Part shown: piece by piece, positions 35,344 to 43,449 of the stretch
How the letters are laid out: every line of letters starts with the position of its first letter
Position numbering within the stretch: position 1 is the first letter of the stretch
NCBI RefSeq assembly: GCF_001424405.1
Contig: NZ_LMPS01000001.1
Span: 431,999 to 495,998, forward strand
From: Dyadobacter sp. Leaf189
GTDB lineage: Bacteria > Bacteroidota > Bacteroidia > Cytophagales > Spirosomataceae
Direction: 5' to 3'
Length of the DNA stretch: 64,000 nt
Program-made: the position numbers and the translations under genes
The notes under the pieces: model-generated
Told to the model about the DNA's origin: nothing
Seen by the model: the letters and a program-made list of their open reading frames with translations, nothing else
The model's database searches: none

Positions 35344-35667
35344 ATGAAACTTCCTGAAAATATAGAAGGCTTAATTAAAGCACAAAACGAATCAGACAGC
35401 ACCACATTTGCCAATTATTTCACAGAGAACGCCATTGTTCACGACGAAGGAGCGACCCACACAGGCAAAGGTGAAATCAAACAGTGGATTGAGGAGGCAG
35501 TAGAGAAATATAAAATGCAATCGAAAATCATTGATTTCACACAAACAGATTCAAAAGGTTCGCTGATCGTAGAAGCAAGCGGCGATTTTCCCGGCAGACC
35601 GGGGGTGATGCATTATCATATAGAGTTTGATGGCGAGCTGATCAGTTCGCTGAAAATTACAGGCTAA
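35344..35667 (+). CDS. SnoaL-like/NTF2-fold protein
   Basis: A 107-residue cytoplasmic protein. LIKAQNESDSTTFANYFTEN, AIVHDEGATHTGKGEIKQWI and the final strands HYHIEFDGELISSLKI are the usual SnoaL-like elements. Such proteins bind small hydrophobic ligands, and some are isomerases or hydrolases. It follows the SDR gene on the same strand, so it may belong to the HxlR-controlled unit. Confidence 0.82.
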   Translation: MKLPENIEGLIKAQNESDSTTFANYFTENAIVHDEGATHTGKGEIKQWIEEAVEKYKMQSKIIDFTQTDSKGSLIVEASGDFPGRPGVMHYHIEFDGELISSLKITG

Positions 35668-35747
35668 TGATTTCAGATGCATTCATTTGCTGGAATACAA
35701 CGCCTGCAAAGAGACAACAGCGACCTTTTAAATAATTGTTTACAGCT

Positions 35748-35850
35748 TCAAAGTGCAAGCTTGCTCCATACGCGCAGAAAGTCGTCCATCTCTTTTACCG
35801 AAGGATAATCCACCAAATTATTTGCCCGGCTTACTTCTATATTCGGGCTA
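35748..35850 (-). pseudogene. C-terminal gene fragment
   Basis: The reverse frame reads ILFSPNIEVSRANNLVDYPS then VKEMDDFLRVWSKLAL and a stop at 35748-35750. A stop and no start codon lie just upstream. The residue use is protein-like, so this is probably the tail of a deleted gene. No family is recognised. Confidence 0.35.
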
Positions 35851-35869
35851 AATAAAATGATTTAAAAAG

Positions 35870-36838
35870 ATGGAGAAGCAGATTGAGATATATGAAAGTG
35901 CCGATGGTGGAGTTCAGATGGAAGTTTCAGTAAAAGATGGAACTGCCTGGCTAAGCCAGAAACAGATTGCCACATTGTTTGGAACCGAAGTCCCTGCAAT
36001 TAGCAAGCATATCCGAAACATATTTAATAGTGACGAACTGGCGCGAGAAGCAACTGTTTCCAAAATGGAAATAGTTGCAGTGGAAGGTAAACGGCATGTT
36101 TCCAGGGAACTTGAAGTCTATAATCTGGATATGATTTTGTCAATTGGCTACCGTGTCAATTCCGGTAAAGCGACCCAATTCCGCATTTGGGCGACTCAGC
36201 GGCTGAAAGAATATCTTGTCCAGGGCTATTCCATTAACGAGCAGCGACTTGCTCAGAAAAACCAGCAAGTGCAAACGCTGAAAGACGGGATCCGGATTCT
36301 GAGCCGTGCGATTGAATACAAGGCTAGTGAAGCAGACACCCCCTGGCTAGCACATTTTGCCAAAGGACTGGAACTGCTTGATGATTACGATCATGAAGCA
36401 TTGGATCAGAAAGGAATCAGCCAGCGAGCAGCGACATGCCCCGATTTATCATCTTATCAAAATATTATTGAAGCCATGCGGCGCGATTTCGACTCTTTCG
36501 TGTTTGGAAAGGAAAAAGATGATAGTTTCCGAAGCTCAGTTGCGCAGATCAGTAAAGGGTTTGGGGAAATAGATTTTTATCCGTCAATCGAGGAAAAAGC
36601 GGCTACCCTGCTTTATTTGGTTATCAAAAACCATTCATTTGTCGACGGGAATAAACGAATTGCCGCGGCGTGTTTTCTACTTTTTCTGGAAGTAAATGGC
36701 TTATTGAAAGCGAACGAAAACCCAATTATCAGCAACGAAGCACTCGCAAGCCTGACACTTTTCGCCGCCGCCAGCAAGCCAGAGGAAATGGAGACTGTGA
36801 AGAAGTTGATTGTTAGTGTTTTGAATAGGAATCAATAG
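35870..36838 (+). CDS. RhuM-Fic/Doc fusion protein
   Basis: A 322-residue cytoplasmic protein with two parts. Residues 1-165 form a RhuM-type domain (TAWLSQKQIATLFGTEVPAI, ISKHIRNIFNSDEL, LDMILSIGYRVNSGKATQFR), which resembles DNA-binding or antirepressor modules of phage and pathogenicity islands. Residues about 190-322 form a Fic/Doc domain with the active loop HSFVDGNKRIA (255-265). Fic enzymes AMPylate proteins; Doc phosphorylates EF-Tu. The loop with Asp-Gly-Asn-Lys matches either group. No Phd-like antitoxin precedes it. The fusion is recurrent in bacteria, but its target is unknown. Confidence 0.88.
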   Translation: MEKQIEIYESADGGVQMEVSVKDGTAWLSQKQIATLFGTEVPAISKHIRNIFNSDELAREATVSKMEIVAVEGKRHVSRELEVYNLDMILSIGYRVNSGKATQFRIWATQRLKEYLVQGYSINEQRLAQKNQQVQTLKDGIRILSRAIEYKASEADTPWLAHFAKGLELLDDYDHEALDQKGISQRAATCPDLSSYQNIIEAMRRDFDSFVFGKEKDDSFRSSVAQISKGFGEIDFYPSIEEKAATLLYLVIKNHSFVDGNKRIAAACFLLFLEVNGLLKANENPIISNEALASLTLFAAASKPEEMETVKKLIVSVLNRNQ

Positions 36839-36862
36839 CGGCTAATAGCCACGAGCTAAGTT

Positions 36863-37678
36863 TCAATGCTTCAATGGGAGATCAGTGGTGTCTATTGACC
36901 TGAGGCCGGGATAGGCCTGCAAACGGCGACTTATAAATGAAAGAAGATCAGAAGCCAATTTCGGCACATCTGTGGCTTTCAAATATTTGCGCTGGCCGTT
37001 AAAGTAAATATCGAGCGTAATTTCCGGTGAATCCTTTACCATCTGTGTGCCAAATTTCAGGCTTCTGATACTGCTTTTTTGCAGAATCTCAATAAACTGT
37101 CGGTAAGTACTGTCGTCGAGAACTGCGGTATAATTCCCGGTCGGCAATTCACCATTTCCAGGAGGATAATCATTTGTAATATCCAGCGCTAAATTCTTGC
37201 GGTTATCCAATTTCACGGTAACTGTTGGACTAAACCAGGCAGGCGTAGCGTGATAAGTCAGCTTTTCAAAAACAATTGTCGTGTCAATCAAATGCTCTTT
37301 TCTGCTGAGTTTCAAAAGCGCGCGGTTTTGAAAATAGCTTTTTGACAATTTGGAAACAGGCTCTACAATTAATGTTGAATCATTACTGCTGACAATTTTC
37401 AAATCATAGCGATCCGTATATTCTATTTTAAAATCAGTTTCAGAGCTTGTATAAATATGCTGATAACTCAGTGTATCGCCGAAAATGAACAAATGGAAAT
37501 AATCCTCCTGCAACAATTTGTTAGCCAAAACATTACTCGAATCCCGACCCAGGTGGTGGATTTCGATCAGCTCCTGTAAGGGGCTGAGCCAGGTTCCTTT
37601 CAGCGGCGCTGGCTGGGCAGAGGCGTAAGATTCGAGTACTGTTATGATCAAAATAAGCGGAGCAATGTGTAGTTTCAT
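36863..37678 (-). CDS. Exported hypothetical protein, DUF6438-like C-terminus
   Basis: A 271-residue protein with a signal peptide (LILIITVLESYASAQP). The first half is beta-rich and lipocalin-like, starting PLKGTWLSPLQELIEIHHL. The second half has GNYTAVLDDSTYRQFIEILQ, a pattern seen in DUF6438-type proteins of Bacteroidota. It is presumably periplasmic or outer-membrane-associated; no function is known. It is divergent from the zincin-like gene at 37777 across a 98-base AT-rich gap. Confidence 0.65.
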   Translation of the reverse strand: MKLHIAPLILIITVLESYASAQPAPLKGTWLSPLQELIEIHHLGRDSSNVLANKLLQEDYFHLFIFGDTLSYQHIYTSSETDFKIEYTDRYDLKIVSSNDSTLIVEPVSKLSKSYFQNRALLKLSRKEHLIDTTIVFEKLTYHATPAWFSPTVTVKLDNRKNLALDITNDYPPGNGELPTGNYTAVLDDSTYRQFIEILQKSSIRSLKFGTQMVKDSPEITLDIYFNGQRKYLKATDVPKLASDLLSFISRRLQAYPGLRSIDTTDLPLKH

Positions 37679-37776
37679 TTCCGTGTGAATGTTTGACTCA
37701 AATATATAAATAAATTATATATAAGCTTTTTAGCAGCTTTTAATCTTTTTACTATCTGTAATTGACCTTTTAAACG

Positions 37777-38700
37777 ATGATCCTGCCGCGACTTAAAACT
37801 GGAATTGCTGCCGTACTTGTCCTGTTTATTACAACCTGCTCCCAGGCGCAAAATAAGACTCATTTAAATACTAACGCGCTTTCTCGGCGCATCAAACCCG
37901 CCCCTGAAAGCGTCTTCAAAATGTTCCGCGAAGCCGGAATGCAGCCGGTCAAACACGAACTCACCCCGGCTGAGAAAGAAAAGGTAACAAAAGCATTCAA
38001 ACTCCTGCCGCCGCTGCACCAGCACATTTTGAAAGGACATTTGCTCAGCATCAGCTTCATGGACCATATGCCGAACACGGCATTGACCTCACCAGTCGAT
38101 TCGGTTGGCGGAAAGAAAATGTTCAACATTACATTTCGCGCGAGTTTGCTGAACGAAAACATTTCGCAGTGGGCGACCTGGAAAGAGAAATCCTGCTTCA
38201 TTCCCGCTGCGGATTCCAGTTATAGCCTTCACGTCGAAGGCGGCAACATGGATGCTATCATTTATGTGCTTTTGCACGAAGCTACGCATGTTGTGGATGC
38301 GGTGACGAACATCACGCCGCATCCCGACAATGCCAGTGCAGTCGTGGAACCGACGCCTTTTACCAAAGACATTTGGCGGTTGATGAACAAGCCCGCCGAG
38401 CCATACATTGATTCATTGTTAGAAACGAGATTTCGAAGTGGGAAGCCGGTTTCCATCAGCCTGGCGCCTGATGTTTATGCAAAGCTTTCGAAAACGCCTT
38501 TCCCTTCTTTATATGCAACTGCGGCCTGGTTTGAGGACATTGCAGAGCTTTTGTCAATTTACCACATGACCAATAAGTTGAAGCAGCCGTTTTATATCGT
38601 GGTTACCAAGGACAACTCGGAAGTAGCGCGGTTTGAGCCGATGAAAAATGAGCTGGCAAGGCAGCGGTTAGGGCAGTTGGCGACGTTTTACAAGCCATAA
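37777..38700 (+). CDS. Exported zincin-like putative metallopeptidase
   Basis: A 307-residue exported protein with a signal peptide (GIAAVLVLFITTCSQAQ). It has HEATH within YVLLHEATHVVDAVTN (residues about 168-172), the HExxH zinc motif. A possible third ligand is Glu in TAAWFEDIAELLSIYH about 85 residues later. HEATH followed by VVDA resembles gluzincin-type active sites. No family name is recognised. It might be a cell-wall- or protein-degrading enzyme of the periplasm. Confidence 0.72.
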   Translation: MILPRLKTGIAAVLVLFITTCSQAQNKTHLNTNALSRRIKPAPESVFKMFREAGMQPVKHELTPAEKEKVTKAFKLLPPLHQHILKGHLLSISFMDHMPNTALTSPVDSVGGKKMFNITFRASLLNENISQWATWKEKSCFIPAADSSYSLHVEGGNMDAIIYVLLHEATHVVDAVTNITPHPDNASAVVEPTPFTKDIWRLMNKPAEPYIDSLLETRFRSGKPVSISLAPDVYAKLSKTPFPSLYATAAWFEDIAELLSIYHMTNKLKQPFYIVVTKDNSEVARFEPMKNELARQRLGQLATFYKP

Positions 38701-38848
38701 TTTTGAGTCGCGGGAAAAATGTACAAGTTGCTTGGCATTTTATCCATTCTTCTGCCGGGTTAAAGAGGCAACCTTTGTAATGTCGAAACGAAAACGACAA
38801 TCTGCTAACGGTTAGCAAATTAACTCAAACATCAAACGTACTGCTCAC

Positions 38849-39754
38849 ATGAAAACTGTTGCCTTCACCATCGCCCTCGCATTCACATTGATCCTAAGCC
38901 AAGTGACATTTGCACAATCCCGCAAGCCGGCCGCATTCGGAAGAGAAGAATACATTGAAGTAGAAAAAAATGTAAAACTCCACGTGATCGACCTGGGCGA
39001 AGGCCAGCCTGTTGTCCTCATTCACGGATGGCCGCTAAACAATGAGATGTATGAATATCAATACCAATATCTGGTTGAAAAAGGGTTCAGGGTGATCGGC
39101 ATTTCACTCCGCGGTTTCGGAAAATCGGACCGGCCTTATGGAAAATATGACTTCGATACTTTCTCCGACGACATTAAAGTGGTTTTGGAAAAACTGAAAA
39201 TTGAAAATGCAACACTCGGCGGATTTTCGATGGGAAGCGCGGTGGTGCTGCACTATGTGACCAAATATAATAGCGCGCATATCAGCAAGCTGGCCGTATT
39301 CGGCGCCACCGGTCCGTCGTGGAAACAGCGCGAAGGTTATCCGCTTGGAATCACTGAACAGGGTGCAAAAGACCTCATCAAGCAGACCAAAACCAACCGC
39401 GAACAATTGATTTCTGGTTTCGGAAAAGCATTTCAGGGACAAGAAGGCGGACTTTCCGAAGAGACGATGAGATGGTTGGAAAACATTAACCTGAATGCTT
39501 CACCTTACGCTACCACTCAGGCAATCAGCGCATTGGGAGATCTGGACCTGCGCCCGGTGTTGTCGAAAATTACAATCCCGGTGGCGATATTCCACGGTGT
39601 GAACGATAAACTGTGTGATTTCAAAGGTGCTGAGCAGCTTGAAAAAGCCATCAAAGGTTCGCACATCATTAAGTTTGAAAAAGGCGGCCACGGGTTTTTC
39701 ATTGAAGAAATGGATAAATTCAACACCGAGCTTGAAAAATTCGCAAGAAACTAA
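38849..39754 (+). CDS. Exported alpha/beta-fold hydrolase
   Basis: A 301-residue enzyme with a signal peptide (ALAFTLILSQVTFAQS). It has the haloperoxidase/esterase-like core: VVLIHGWPLNNEMYEYQ (oxyanion HGWP), RGFGKSDRP, then ATLGGFSMGSAVVLHY with nucleophile Ser in GFSMGS. The acid is Asp in FHGVNDKLCDF and the general base His in KGGHGFFIEE. Substrate unknown. A strong terminator follows. Confidence 0.87.
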   Translation: MKTVAFTIALAFTLILSQVTFAQSRKPAAFGREEYIEVEKNVKLHVIDLGEGQPVVLIHGWPLNNEMYEYQYQYLVEKGFRVIGISLRGFGKSDRPYGKYDFDTFSDDIKVVLEKLKIENATLGGFSMGSAVVLHYVTKYNSAHISKLAVFGATGPSWKQREGYPLGITEQGAKDLIKQTKTNREQLISGFGKAFQGQEGGLSEETMRWLENINLNASPYATTQAISALGDLDLRPVLSKITIPVAIFHGVNDKLCDFKGAEQLEKAIKGSHIIKFEKGGHGFFIEEMDKFNTELEKFARN

Positions 39755-39766
39755 ATAAACGATTCC

Positions 39767-39802
39767 ACCTGTGAAGCGATGATTTGCTTCACAGGTTTTT
39801 TC
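39767..39802 (+). terminator. Rho-independent terminator
   Basis: ACCTGTGAAGC and GCTTCACAGGT form a perfect 11-bp stem with an 8-base loop, followed by TTTTTT. It ends the alpha/beta-hydrolase transcript. Confidence 0.9.
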
Positions 39803-39851
39803 TCTATTTTGAAACAAAAAATAATCCCGAAATTCACAAGCGTATATAGCC

Positions 39852-40712
39852 ATGAGTTCAACTGTTTTCAACAATAATTTAAAGACGCTGGGATTGCTTC
39901 AGGTAAGTCAGGAGCAAACGGAACTAATCAACGGGCCTGCTTATAAGGAATATATCAAAATCCTGTATCTGCCTGCCGGCTACAAGCTTAGAGTGGATTT
40001 TGCATGTTATGAAACGCAGCAGCCGACTTTGTTTTTTATCAGTCCCAATCAATATCTCGAATTGGAACAAGCAGGCGAAGACAGCGGATATTTCATTTTT
40101 TACAACCGCGATTTTTACTGCATTCAGATTCACGATCAGGAGGTTGCGTGCGATGGGTTGCTGTTTAATAACATCCGGAATATGCCCAAAGTAGAGCTTT
40201 CGAATGCAGAAATTGCGCTTCTGGGAGGGTTATTTCAAGAGATGATCCAGGAATTTAATCTCAACGACAGCTCGCTGGAAGAAATGGTCCGCACGTATCT
40301 CAAACAACTCCTCATCCGCGCCACGCGCTCCTGGAAAAGGCAGCATCTGACGCACGACGTCACCGAGCAGCAAAGCGATCTCGAATTTTTCCGCAAGTTT
40401 ACCAGGCTCGTAGAAGAACATTATAAATCCAAACACACCGTCGCCGATTACGCCGATTTCTTGTGCATGGCGCCAAAAACGATCACCCACAAATTCAACC
40501 GGCTACGGTTACCACAACCCAACGAGGTGATCAAAAACCGCATTATTCTAGAAGCAAAGCGCTTATTGGTGCATACTTCGCTCACTGCCAAAGAAATCGC
40601 TTATGACTTGGGATATCAGGATCCGGCGTATTTCAGCAGGCTGTTCCAGTCCAAAACGGGTGAGTCGCCGTCGGGTTTTAGGGCGGGGTTTTTGGCGCTG
40701 GAACAACAGTAA
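39852..40712 (+). CDS. AraC-family transcription regulator
   Basis: A 286-residue protein. The N-terminal half is a cupin-like sensor (YLPAGYKLRVDFACYETQQP, FFISPNQYLELEQAGEDSGY). The C-terminal 100 residues hold two helix-turn-helix units, HTVADYADFLCMAPKTITHK and LTAKEIAYDLGYQDPAYFSR, with LFQSKTGESPSGFR, the classic AraC signature. It follows a terminator and precedes a Crp-type gene by 58 bases; the target is not evident. Confidence 0.92.
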   Translation: MSSTVFNNNLKTLGLLQVSQEQTELINGPAYKEYIKILYLPAGYKLRVDFACYETQQPTLFFISPNQYLELEQAGEDSGYFIFYNRDFYCIQIHDQEVACDGLLFNNIRNMPKVELSNAEIALLGGLFQEMIQEFNLNDSSLEEMVRTYLKQLLIRATRSWKRQHLTHDVTEQQSDLEFFRKFTRLVEEHYKSKHTVADYADFLCMAPKTITHKFNRLRLPQPNEVIKNRIILEAKRLLVHTSLTAKEIAYDLGYQDPAYFSRLFQSKTGESPSGFRAGFLALEQQ

Positions 40713-40770
40713 GGGCTTTTGATGTATATTGAATCTTTAAAACAACTCAACATTTTAAAGAGAGTAGAAT

Positions 40771-41358
40771 ATGGCGCCGGAACTGATCTCGATATTGCGG
40801 AAAGATGTGCAGCTCGACGATGCCGAGGCGGAATATATTTCTTCCTTCTTCAAAAAGCGCACCTTCAAACGCGGCGCTATCCTGCTCAATGCCGGAGAAC
40901 AGGCATCTGAGGTGTTTTTTGTGCTGAATGGTGCATTGCACCAGTTTTACCTCGACGAATCCGGCGTTGAAAAGTCGTGCAACTTCGCATTTGAAAATGA
41001 ATTTATCACAGACCTGGACAGCTTCTCCAAACAAAATGCAGCCACGTCCCACATCAAAGCGCTGACCGAAACTGCGGTACTTTCCCTGACCTGCAAGGAT
41101 ATGGGCATGCTTTTACGGGAAGTGCCCTCTGTTGCTTTGTTCTTCCGCATATTGGTGGAACGCATTGCCGCTGAAAGTATGGAACGTACCAAATCCCTGC
41201 TCGCTTACACTCCACAAAAACGTTTTCTGATGCTGGCCGAAGCCCGTCCGGACATTTTTCTGCGCGTGCCGCAACGTTATATCGCCCAATACCTCGGCAT
41301 AGCGCCCGAAAGTCTCAGCCGCATTAGAAAAAGATTGTTTGTGGAGGCAAAATCTTAA
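40771..41358 (+). CDS. Crp/Fnr-family regulator (first copy)
   Basis: A 195-residue protein with a cyclic-nucleotide-binding-like barrel (RTFKRGAILLNAGEQASEVF, FVLNGALHQFYLDESGVEKS) and a C-terminal HTH (RYIAQYLGIAPESLSRIRKR). Ligand residues for cAMP are not conserved, as in most Bacteroidota paralogues of this type. It lies directly upstream of an epimerase-like gene with its own candidate promoter, a likely target. Confidence 0.88.
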   Translation: MAPELISILRKDVQLDDAEAEYISSFFKKRTFKRGAILLNAGEQASEVFFVLNGALHQFYLDESGVEKSCNFAFENEFITDLDSFSKQNAATSHIKALTETAVLSLTCKDMGMLLREVPSVALFFRILVERIAAESMERTKSLLAYTPQKRFLMLAEARPDIFLRVPQRYIAQYLGIAPESLSRIRKRLFVEAKS

Positions 41359-41370
41359 CACAGATCAACA

Positions 41371-41399
41371 TTTGGATCTGGCTCACAGCGATACATTTG
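41371..41399 (+). promoter_or_regulatory. Candidate promoter for the epimerase-like gene
   Basis: TTTG at 41371-41374 and TACATTTG at 41392-41399 resemble the Bacteroidota -33/-7 elements. The spacing (17 bases) is shorter than the usual 19-21. It lies between the crp-type stop at 41358 and the ATG at 41417. Confidence 0.45.
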
Positions 41400-41416
41400 T
41401 ATCAAAAAAAGCAATC

Positions 41417-42331
41417 ATGCAAACGATACTAGGCGCTGGTGGTGCAACCGGCATTGTACTGGCCAAAGAACTGAAAAACTACACGGACCATATCCGGCTG
41501 GTATCCCGTAAACCCGCGCGGGTCAATGCCGGCGACGAGCTTTTCCCGGCTGATCTGTTGAAAGCATCGGAAGTTGAAGCCGCAGTGGCAGGCTCTGAGG
41601 TGGTTTATCTTACAGCAGGTTTGGAATATAACATCCGCGTCTGGAGACGTGACTGGCCCATTTTGATGCGCAATGTGATCAATGCATGTACAAAGGCAAA
41701 GGCGCGCCTGGTATTTCTGGACAATGTATATATGTATGCGGCAGACGAAATTCCGCACATGACGGAGCGTTCCCGTGTCAATCCGCCGAGTGAAAAAGGG
41801 AAGGTGCGGGCGGCTGTGCAGGATATGCTGCTCGATGCCCAATCACAGGGATTGCAGATGCTCATAGCCCGAAGTGCTGATTTTTACGGACCTGATGTTA
41901 AAAACAGTCCGCTCAGCATTTCAGTAAATGATGAGTTCAAGAAAGGCAAAAAAGCATTTTGGCAAATAGACGCGTCGAAAGTGCATTCATTCACGTACGT
42001 GCCTGACATTGGCAAATCCCTCGCACTACTAGGTAATACACCCGACGCTTACGGGGAAGTTTGGCACCTGCCCACATCGGCGGAGCGGCTGACCGGAAAG
42101 CAATTCATTGAAATGATCGCCACGGAAATGAATGTGCAGCCACGCTATTACATTTTTACGGGATGGATGATGCAGCTGCTCGGGCTTTTTGTGCCGATCT
42201 TGAGAGAACTGAAAGAAATGGCCTATCAATATGACCGTGACTACGTTTTCGACAGCAGCAAATTCGAGAAAAGGTTCTCATATAAGCCCGTCAGCTATGC
42301 GGAAGGAATCAGGCAAATGATCCGCAGCTGA
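41417..42331 (+). CDS. NAD(P)-dependent epimerase/dehydratase-like protein
   Basis: A 304-residue extended-SDR protein. The N-terminus MQTILGAGGATGIVLAKEL is a Rossmann dinucleotide site of GxGGxTG type. Further elements are VVYLTAGLEYN, RLVFLDNVYMYA and LMIARSADFYGPDVKN (the Y-G region). The usual YxxxK catalytic pair is not obvious: the region after LDNVYMYADEIPHMTE differs. It may therefore be a binding or regulatory SDR. The 3' end overlaps the convergent GNAT gene by 54 bases. Confidence 0.82.
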   Translation: MQTILGAGGATGIVLAKELKNYTDHIRLVSRKPARVNAGDELFPADLLKASEVEAAVAGSEVVYLTAGLEYNIRVWRRDWPILMRNVINACTKAKARLVFLDNVYMYAADEIPHMTERSRVNPPSEKGKVRAAVQDMLLDAQSQGLQMLIARSADFYGPDVKNSPLSISVNDEFKKGKKAFWQIDASKVHSFTYVPDIGKSLALLGNTPDAYGEVWHLPTSAERLTGKQFIEMIATEMNVQPRYYIFTGWMMQLLGLFVPILRELKEMAYQYDRDYVFDSSKFEKRFSYKPVSYAEGIRQMIRS

Positions 42332-42865
42332 TAGCTGCTTTTTCATCATGATGTCAGTCTGCTCGTCCTCGCCGAATTTGAAAATGTGTTTATCAAAAGC
42401 CACGAAACCATTCTTTTCATAAAACCGGATCGCTTTCAGATTTTCTTCCCAGACGCCCAGCCAGAGATAGGACTTCTGTGTCGCCCGGGCGACTTTGAGT
42501 GCTTTGTCGTACAATAGCTGACCTACTTTTTTCCCGTGAAAGGCGCTTTTTACGTAAATGCGTTCAATCTCCAGGGACGTGGGATCCTGCAGTTCCGTTT
42601 GTGCCTGTCCTGCATTCAACTTCATATAACCTACAGGATTTTCACCGAGCCAGGCAATGTAAAACTGCGAATCGGGATGGTTGAGCTCTGCGGTCATTTT
42701 TGCCTCACTGAAATTTTCAGTGAGGTATTTGTTCATATCTGCCTCGGTATTAGCCTCTGCAAATGTTTCAAAAAAGGTTTCGCGGCTGATTTGCTGAACT
42801 GTCGCCAGATCGTCAGCGCCGGTTTTCACTATGGTTACCTGAGCCATTTGTTGCGTTTGTTTCAT
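42278..42865 (-). CDS. GNAT-family N-acetyltransferase (second gene after the riboswitch)
   Basis: A 195-residue cytoplasmic acetyltransferase. The acetyl-CoA site is YVKSAFHGKKVGQLLYDKAL (Q/R-x-x-G-x-G/A form: HGKKVG), followed by SYLWLGVWEENLKAIRFYEK and NGFVAF. Such enzymes acetylate amines or protein N-termini. It starts 2 bases after the gdx stop codon, so both genes are probably on one guanidine-controlled transcript. This suggests guanidinium-related or amine chemistry, but the substrate is not shown. Its 3' end overlaps the epimerase-like gene. Confidence 0.87.
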   Translation of the reverse strand: MKQTQQMAQVTIVKTGADDLATVQQISRETFFETFAEANTEADMNKYLTENFSEAKMTAELNHPDSQFYIAWLGENPVGYMKLNAGQAQTELQDPTSLEIERIYVKSAFHGKKVGQLLYDKALKVARATQKSYLWLGVWEENLKAIRFYEKNGFVAFDKHIFKFGEDEQTDIMMKKQLSAADHLPDSFRIADGLI

Positions 42866-42867
42866 GT

Positions 42868-43179
42868 TCACGAAAGTTTCATAAGTACCAGTCCTGCCGT
42901 GATAAGCAGGGCGGCGGCGATCCGCATGGCATTTGCTGGCTCGCCGAGGATAAAAGTGCCGATCAAAAAAGCGCCGACCGCACCGATACCCGTCCAAACC
43001 GTATAGGCGGTGCTGAGCGGTAAAGTCCGCATTGCCAAAGCAAGCAGGGAAAAGCTTGCGATCATCGCAACAATGGTAATGGAAGTTGGGACAAGCCGGG
43101 TGAAACCTTCCGACTGCTTCATAAAGTAGGCCCAGACAACCTCAAGGAGGCCGGCGGTAACCAAATAAATCCAGGACAT
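42868..43179 (-). CDS. gdx: Guanidinium exporter Gdx (SMR family, formerly SugE)
   Basis: A 103-residue four-helix SMR transporter that exchanges guanidinium for protons as an antiparallel dimer in the inner membrane. Glu13 in GLLEVVWAY is the coupling residue. The stretch GFTRLVPTSITIVAM and TLPLSTAYTVWTGIGAVGAF follow the Gdx pattern and differ from EmrE-type drug pumps. A guanidine-II riboswitch lies directly upstream, which supports this assignment. The GNAT gene follows in the same operon. Confidence 0.93.
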   Translation of the reverse strand: MSWIYLVTAGLLEVVWAYFMKQSEGFTRLVPTSITIVAMIASFSLLALAMRTLPLSTAYTVWTGIGAVGAFLIGTFILGEPANAMRIAAALLITAGLVLMKLS

Positions 43180-43197
43180 AACAAGACCTTTTTAGGC

Positions 43198-43242
43198 CGG
43201 GCCGTCCCGATTCGGTTCCCACTACGGGGGAGGTCGTCCTCC
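43198..43242 (-). promoter_or_regulatory. Guanidine-II riboswitch (mini-ykkC)
   Basis: On the reverse strand there are two short hairpins with ACGR tetraloops: GGAGG-ACGA-CCTCC (43242-43229) and CGGG-ACGG-CCCG (43209-43198), joined by a 19-base linker. Two ACGR hairpins before a small multidrug-type transporter are the defining features of this class. Each loop binds one guanidinium ion. The second hairpin ends 18 bases before the gdx ATG, next to AAAAAGGT, so control of ribosome access is likely; guanidine would switch expression on. Confidence 0.92.
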
Positions 43243-43449
43243 TGCATTGTGCTACGCGGAGATAGGTTGAGTAGCGCAATGCAAAAATAAGAAATCAGGA
43301 AGGTTACTGTCAAGTGATCCCTCACATTCGATTTACTTTCAACAAAATGCGGTTTAAATACGTCAGAGCTGCAAAAAGGCAAGAAGATATCTGTGATTCT
43401 ATGTATTTTCCAGCATCCTCCATTCCTAAATCACAGAACCTTAACCATC

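Noticed and set aside
42866..42997. N-terminal extension of the GNAT gene into the gdx gene
   Set aside because: The extra 44 residues (Arg/His/Cys-rich) are antisense-like overlap with gdx in another frame; the ATG at 42865 gives a normal GNAT start and a 2-base operon gap.
43198..43242. Reading the two short hairpins as a terminator or attenuator
   Set aside because: Neither is followed by a T-run, both have ACGR loops, and they precede a Gdx-type gene; the guanidine-II riboswitch explains all features.
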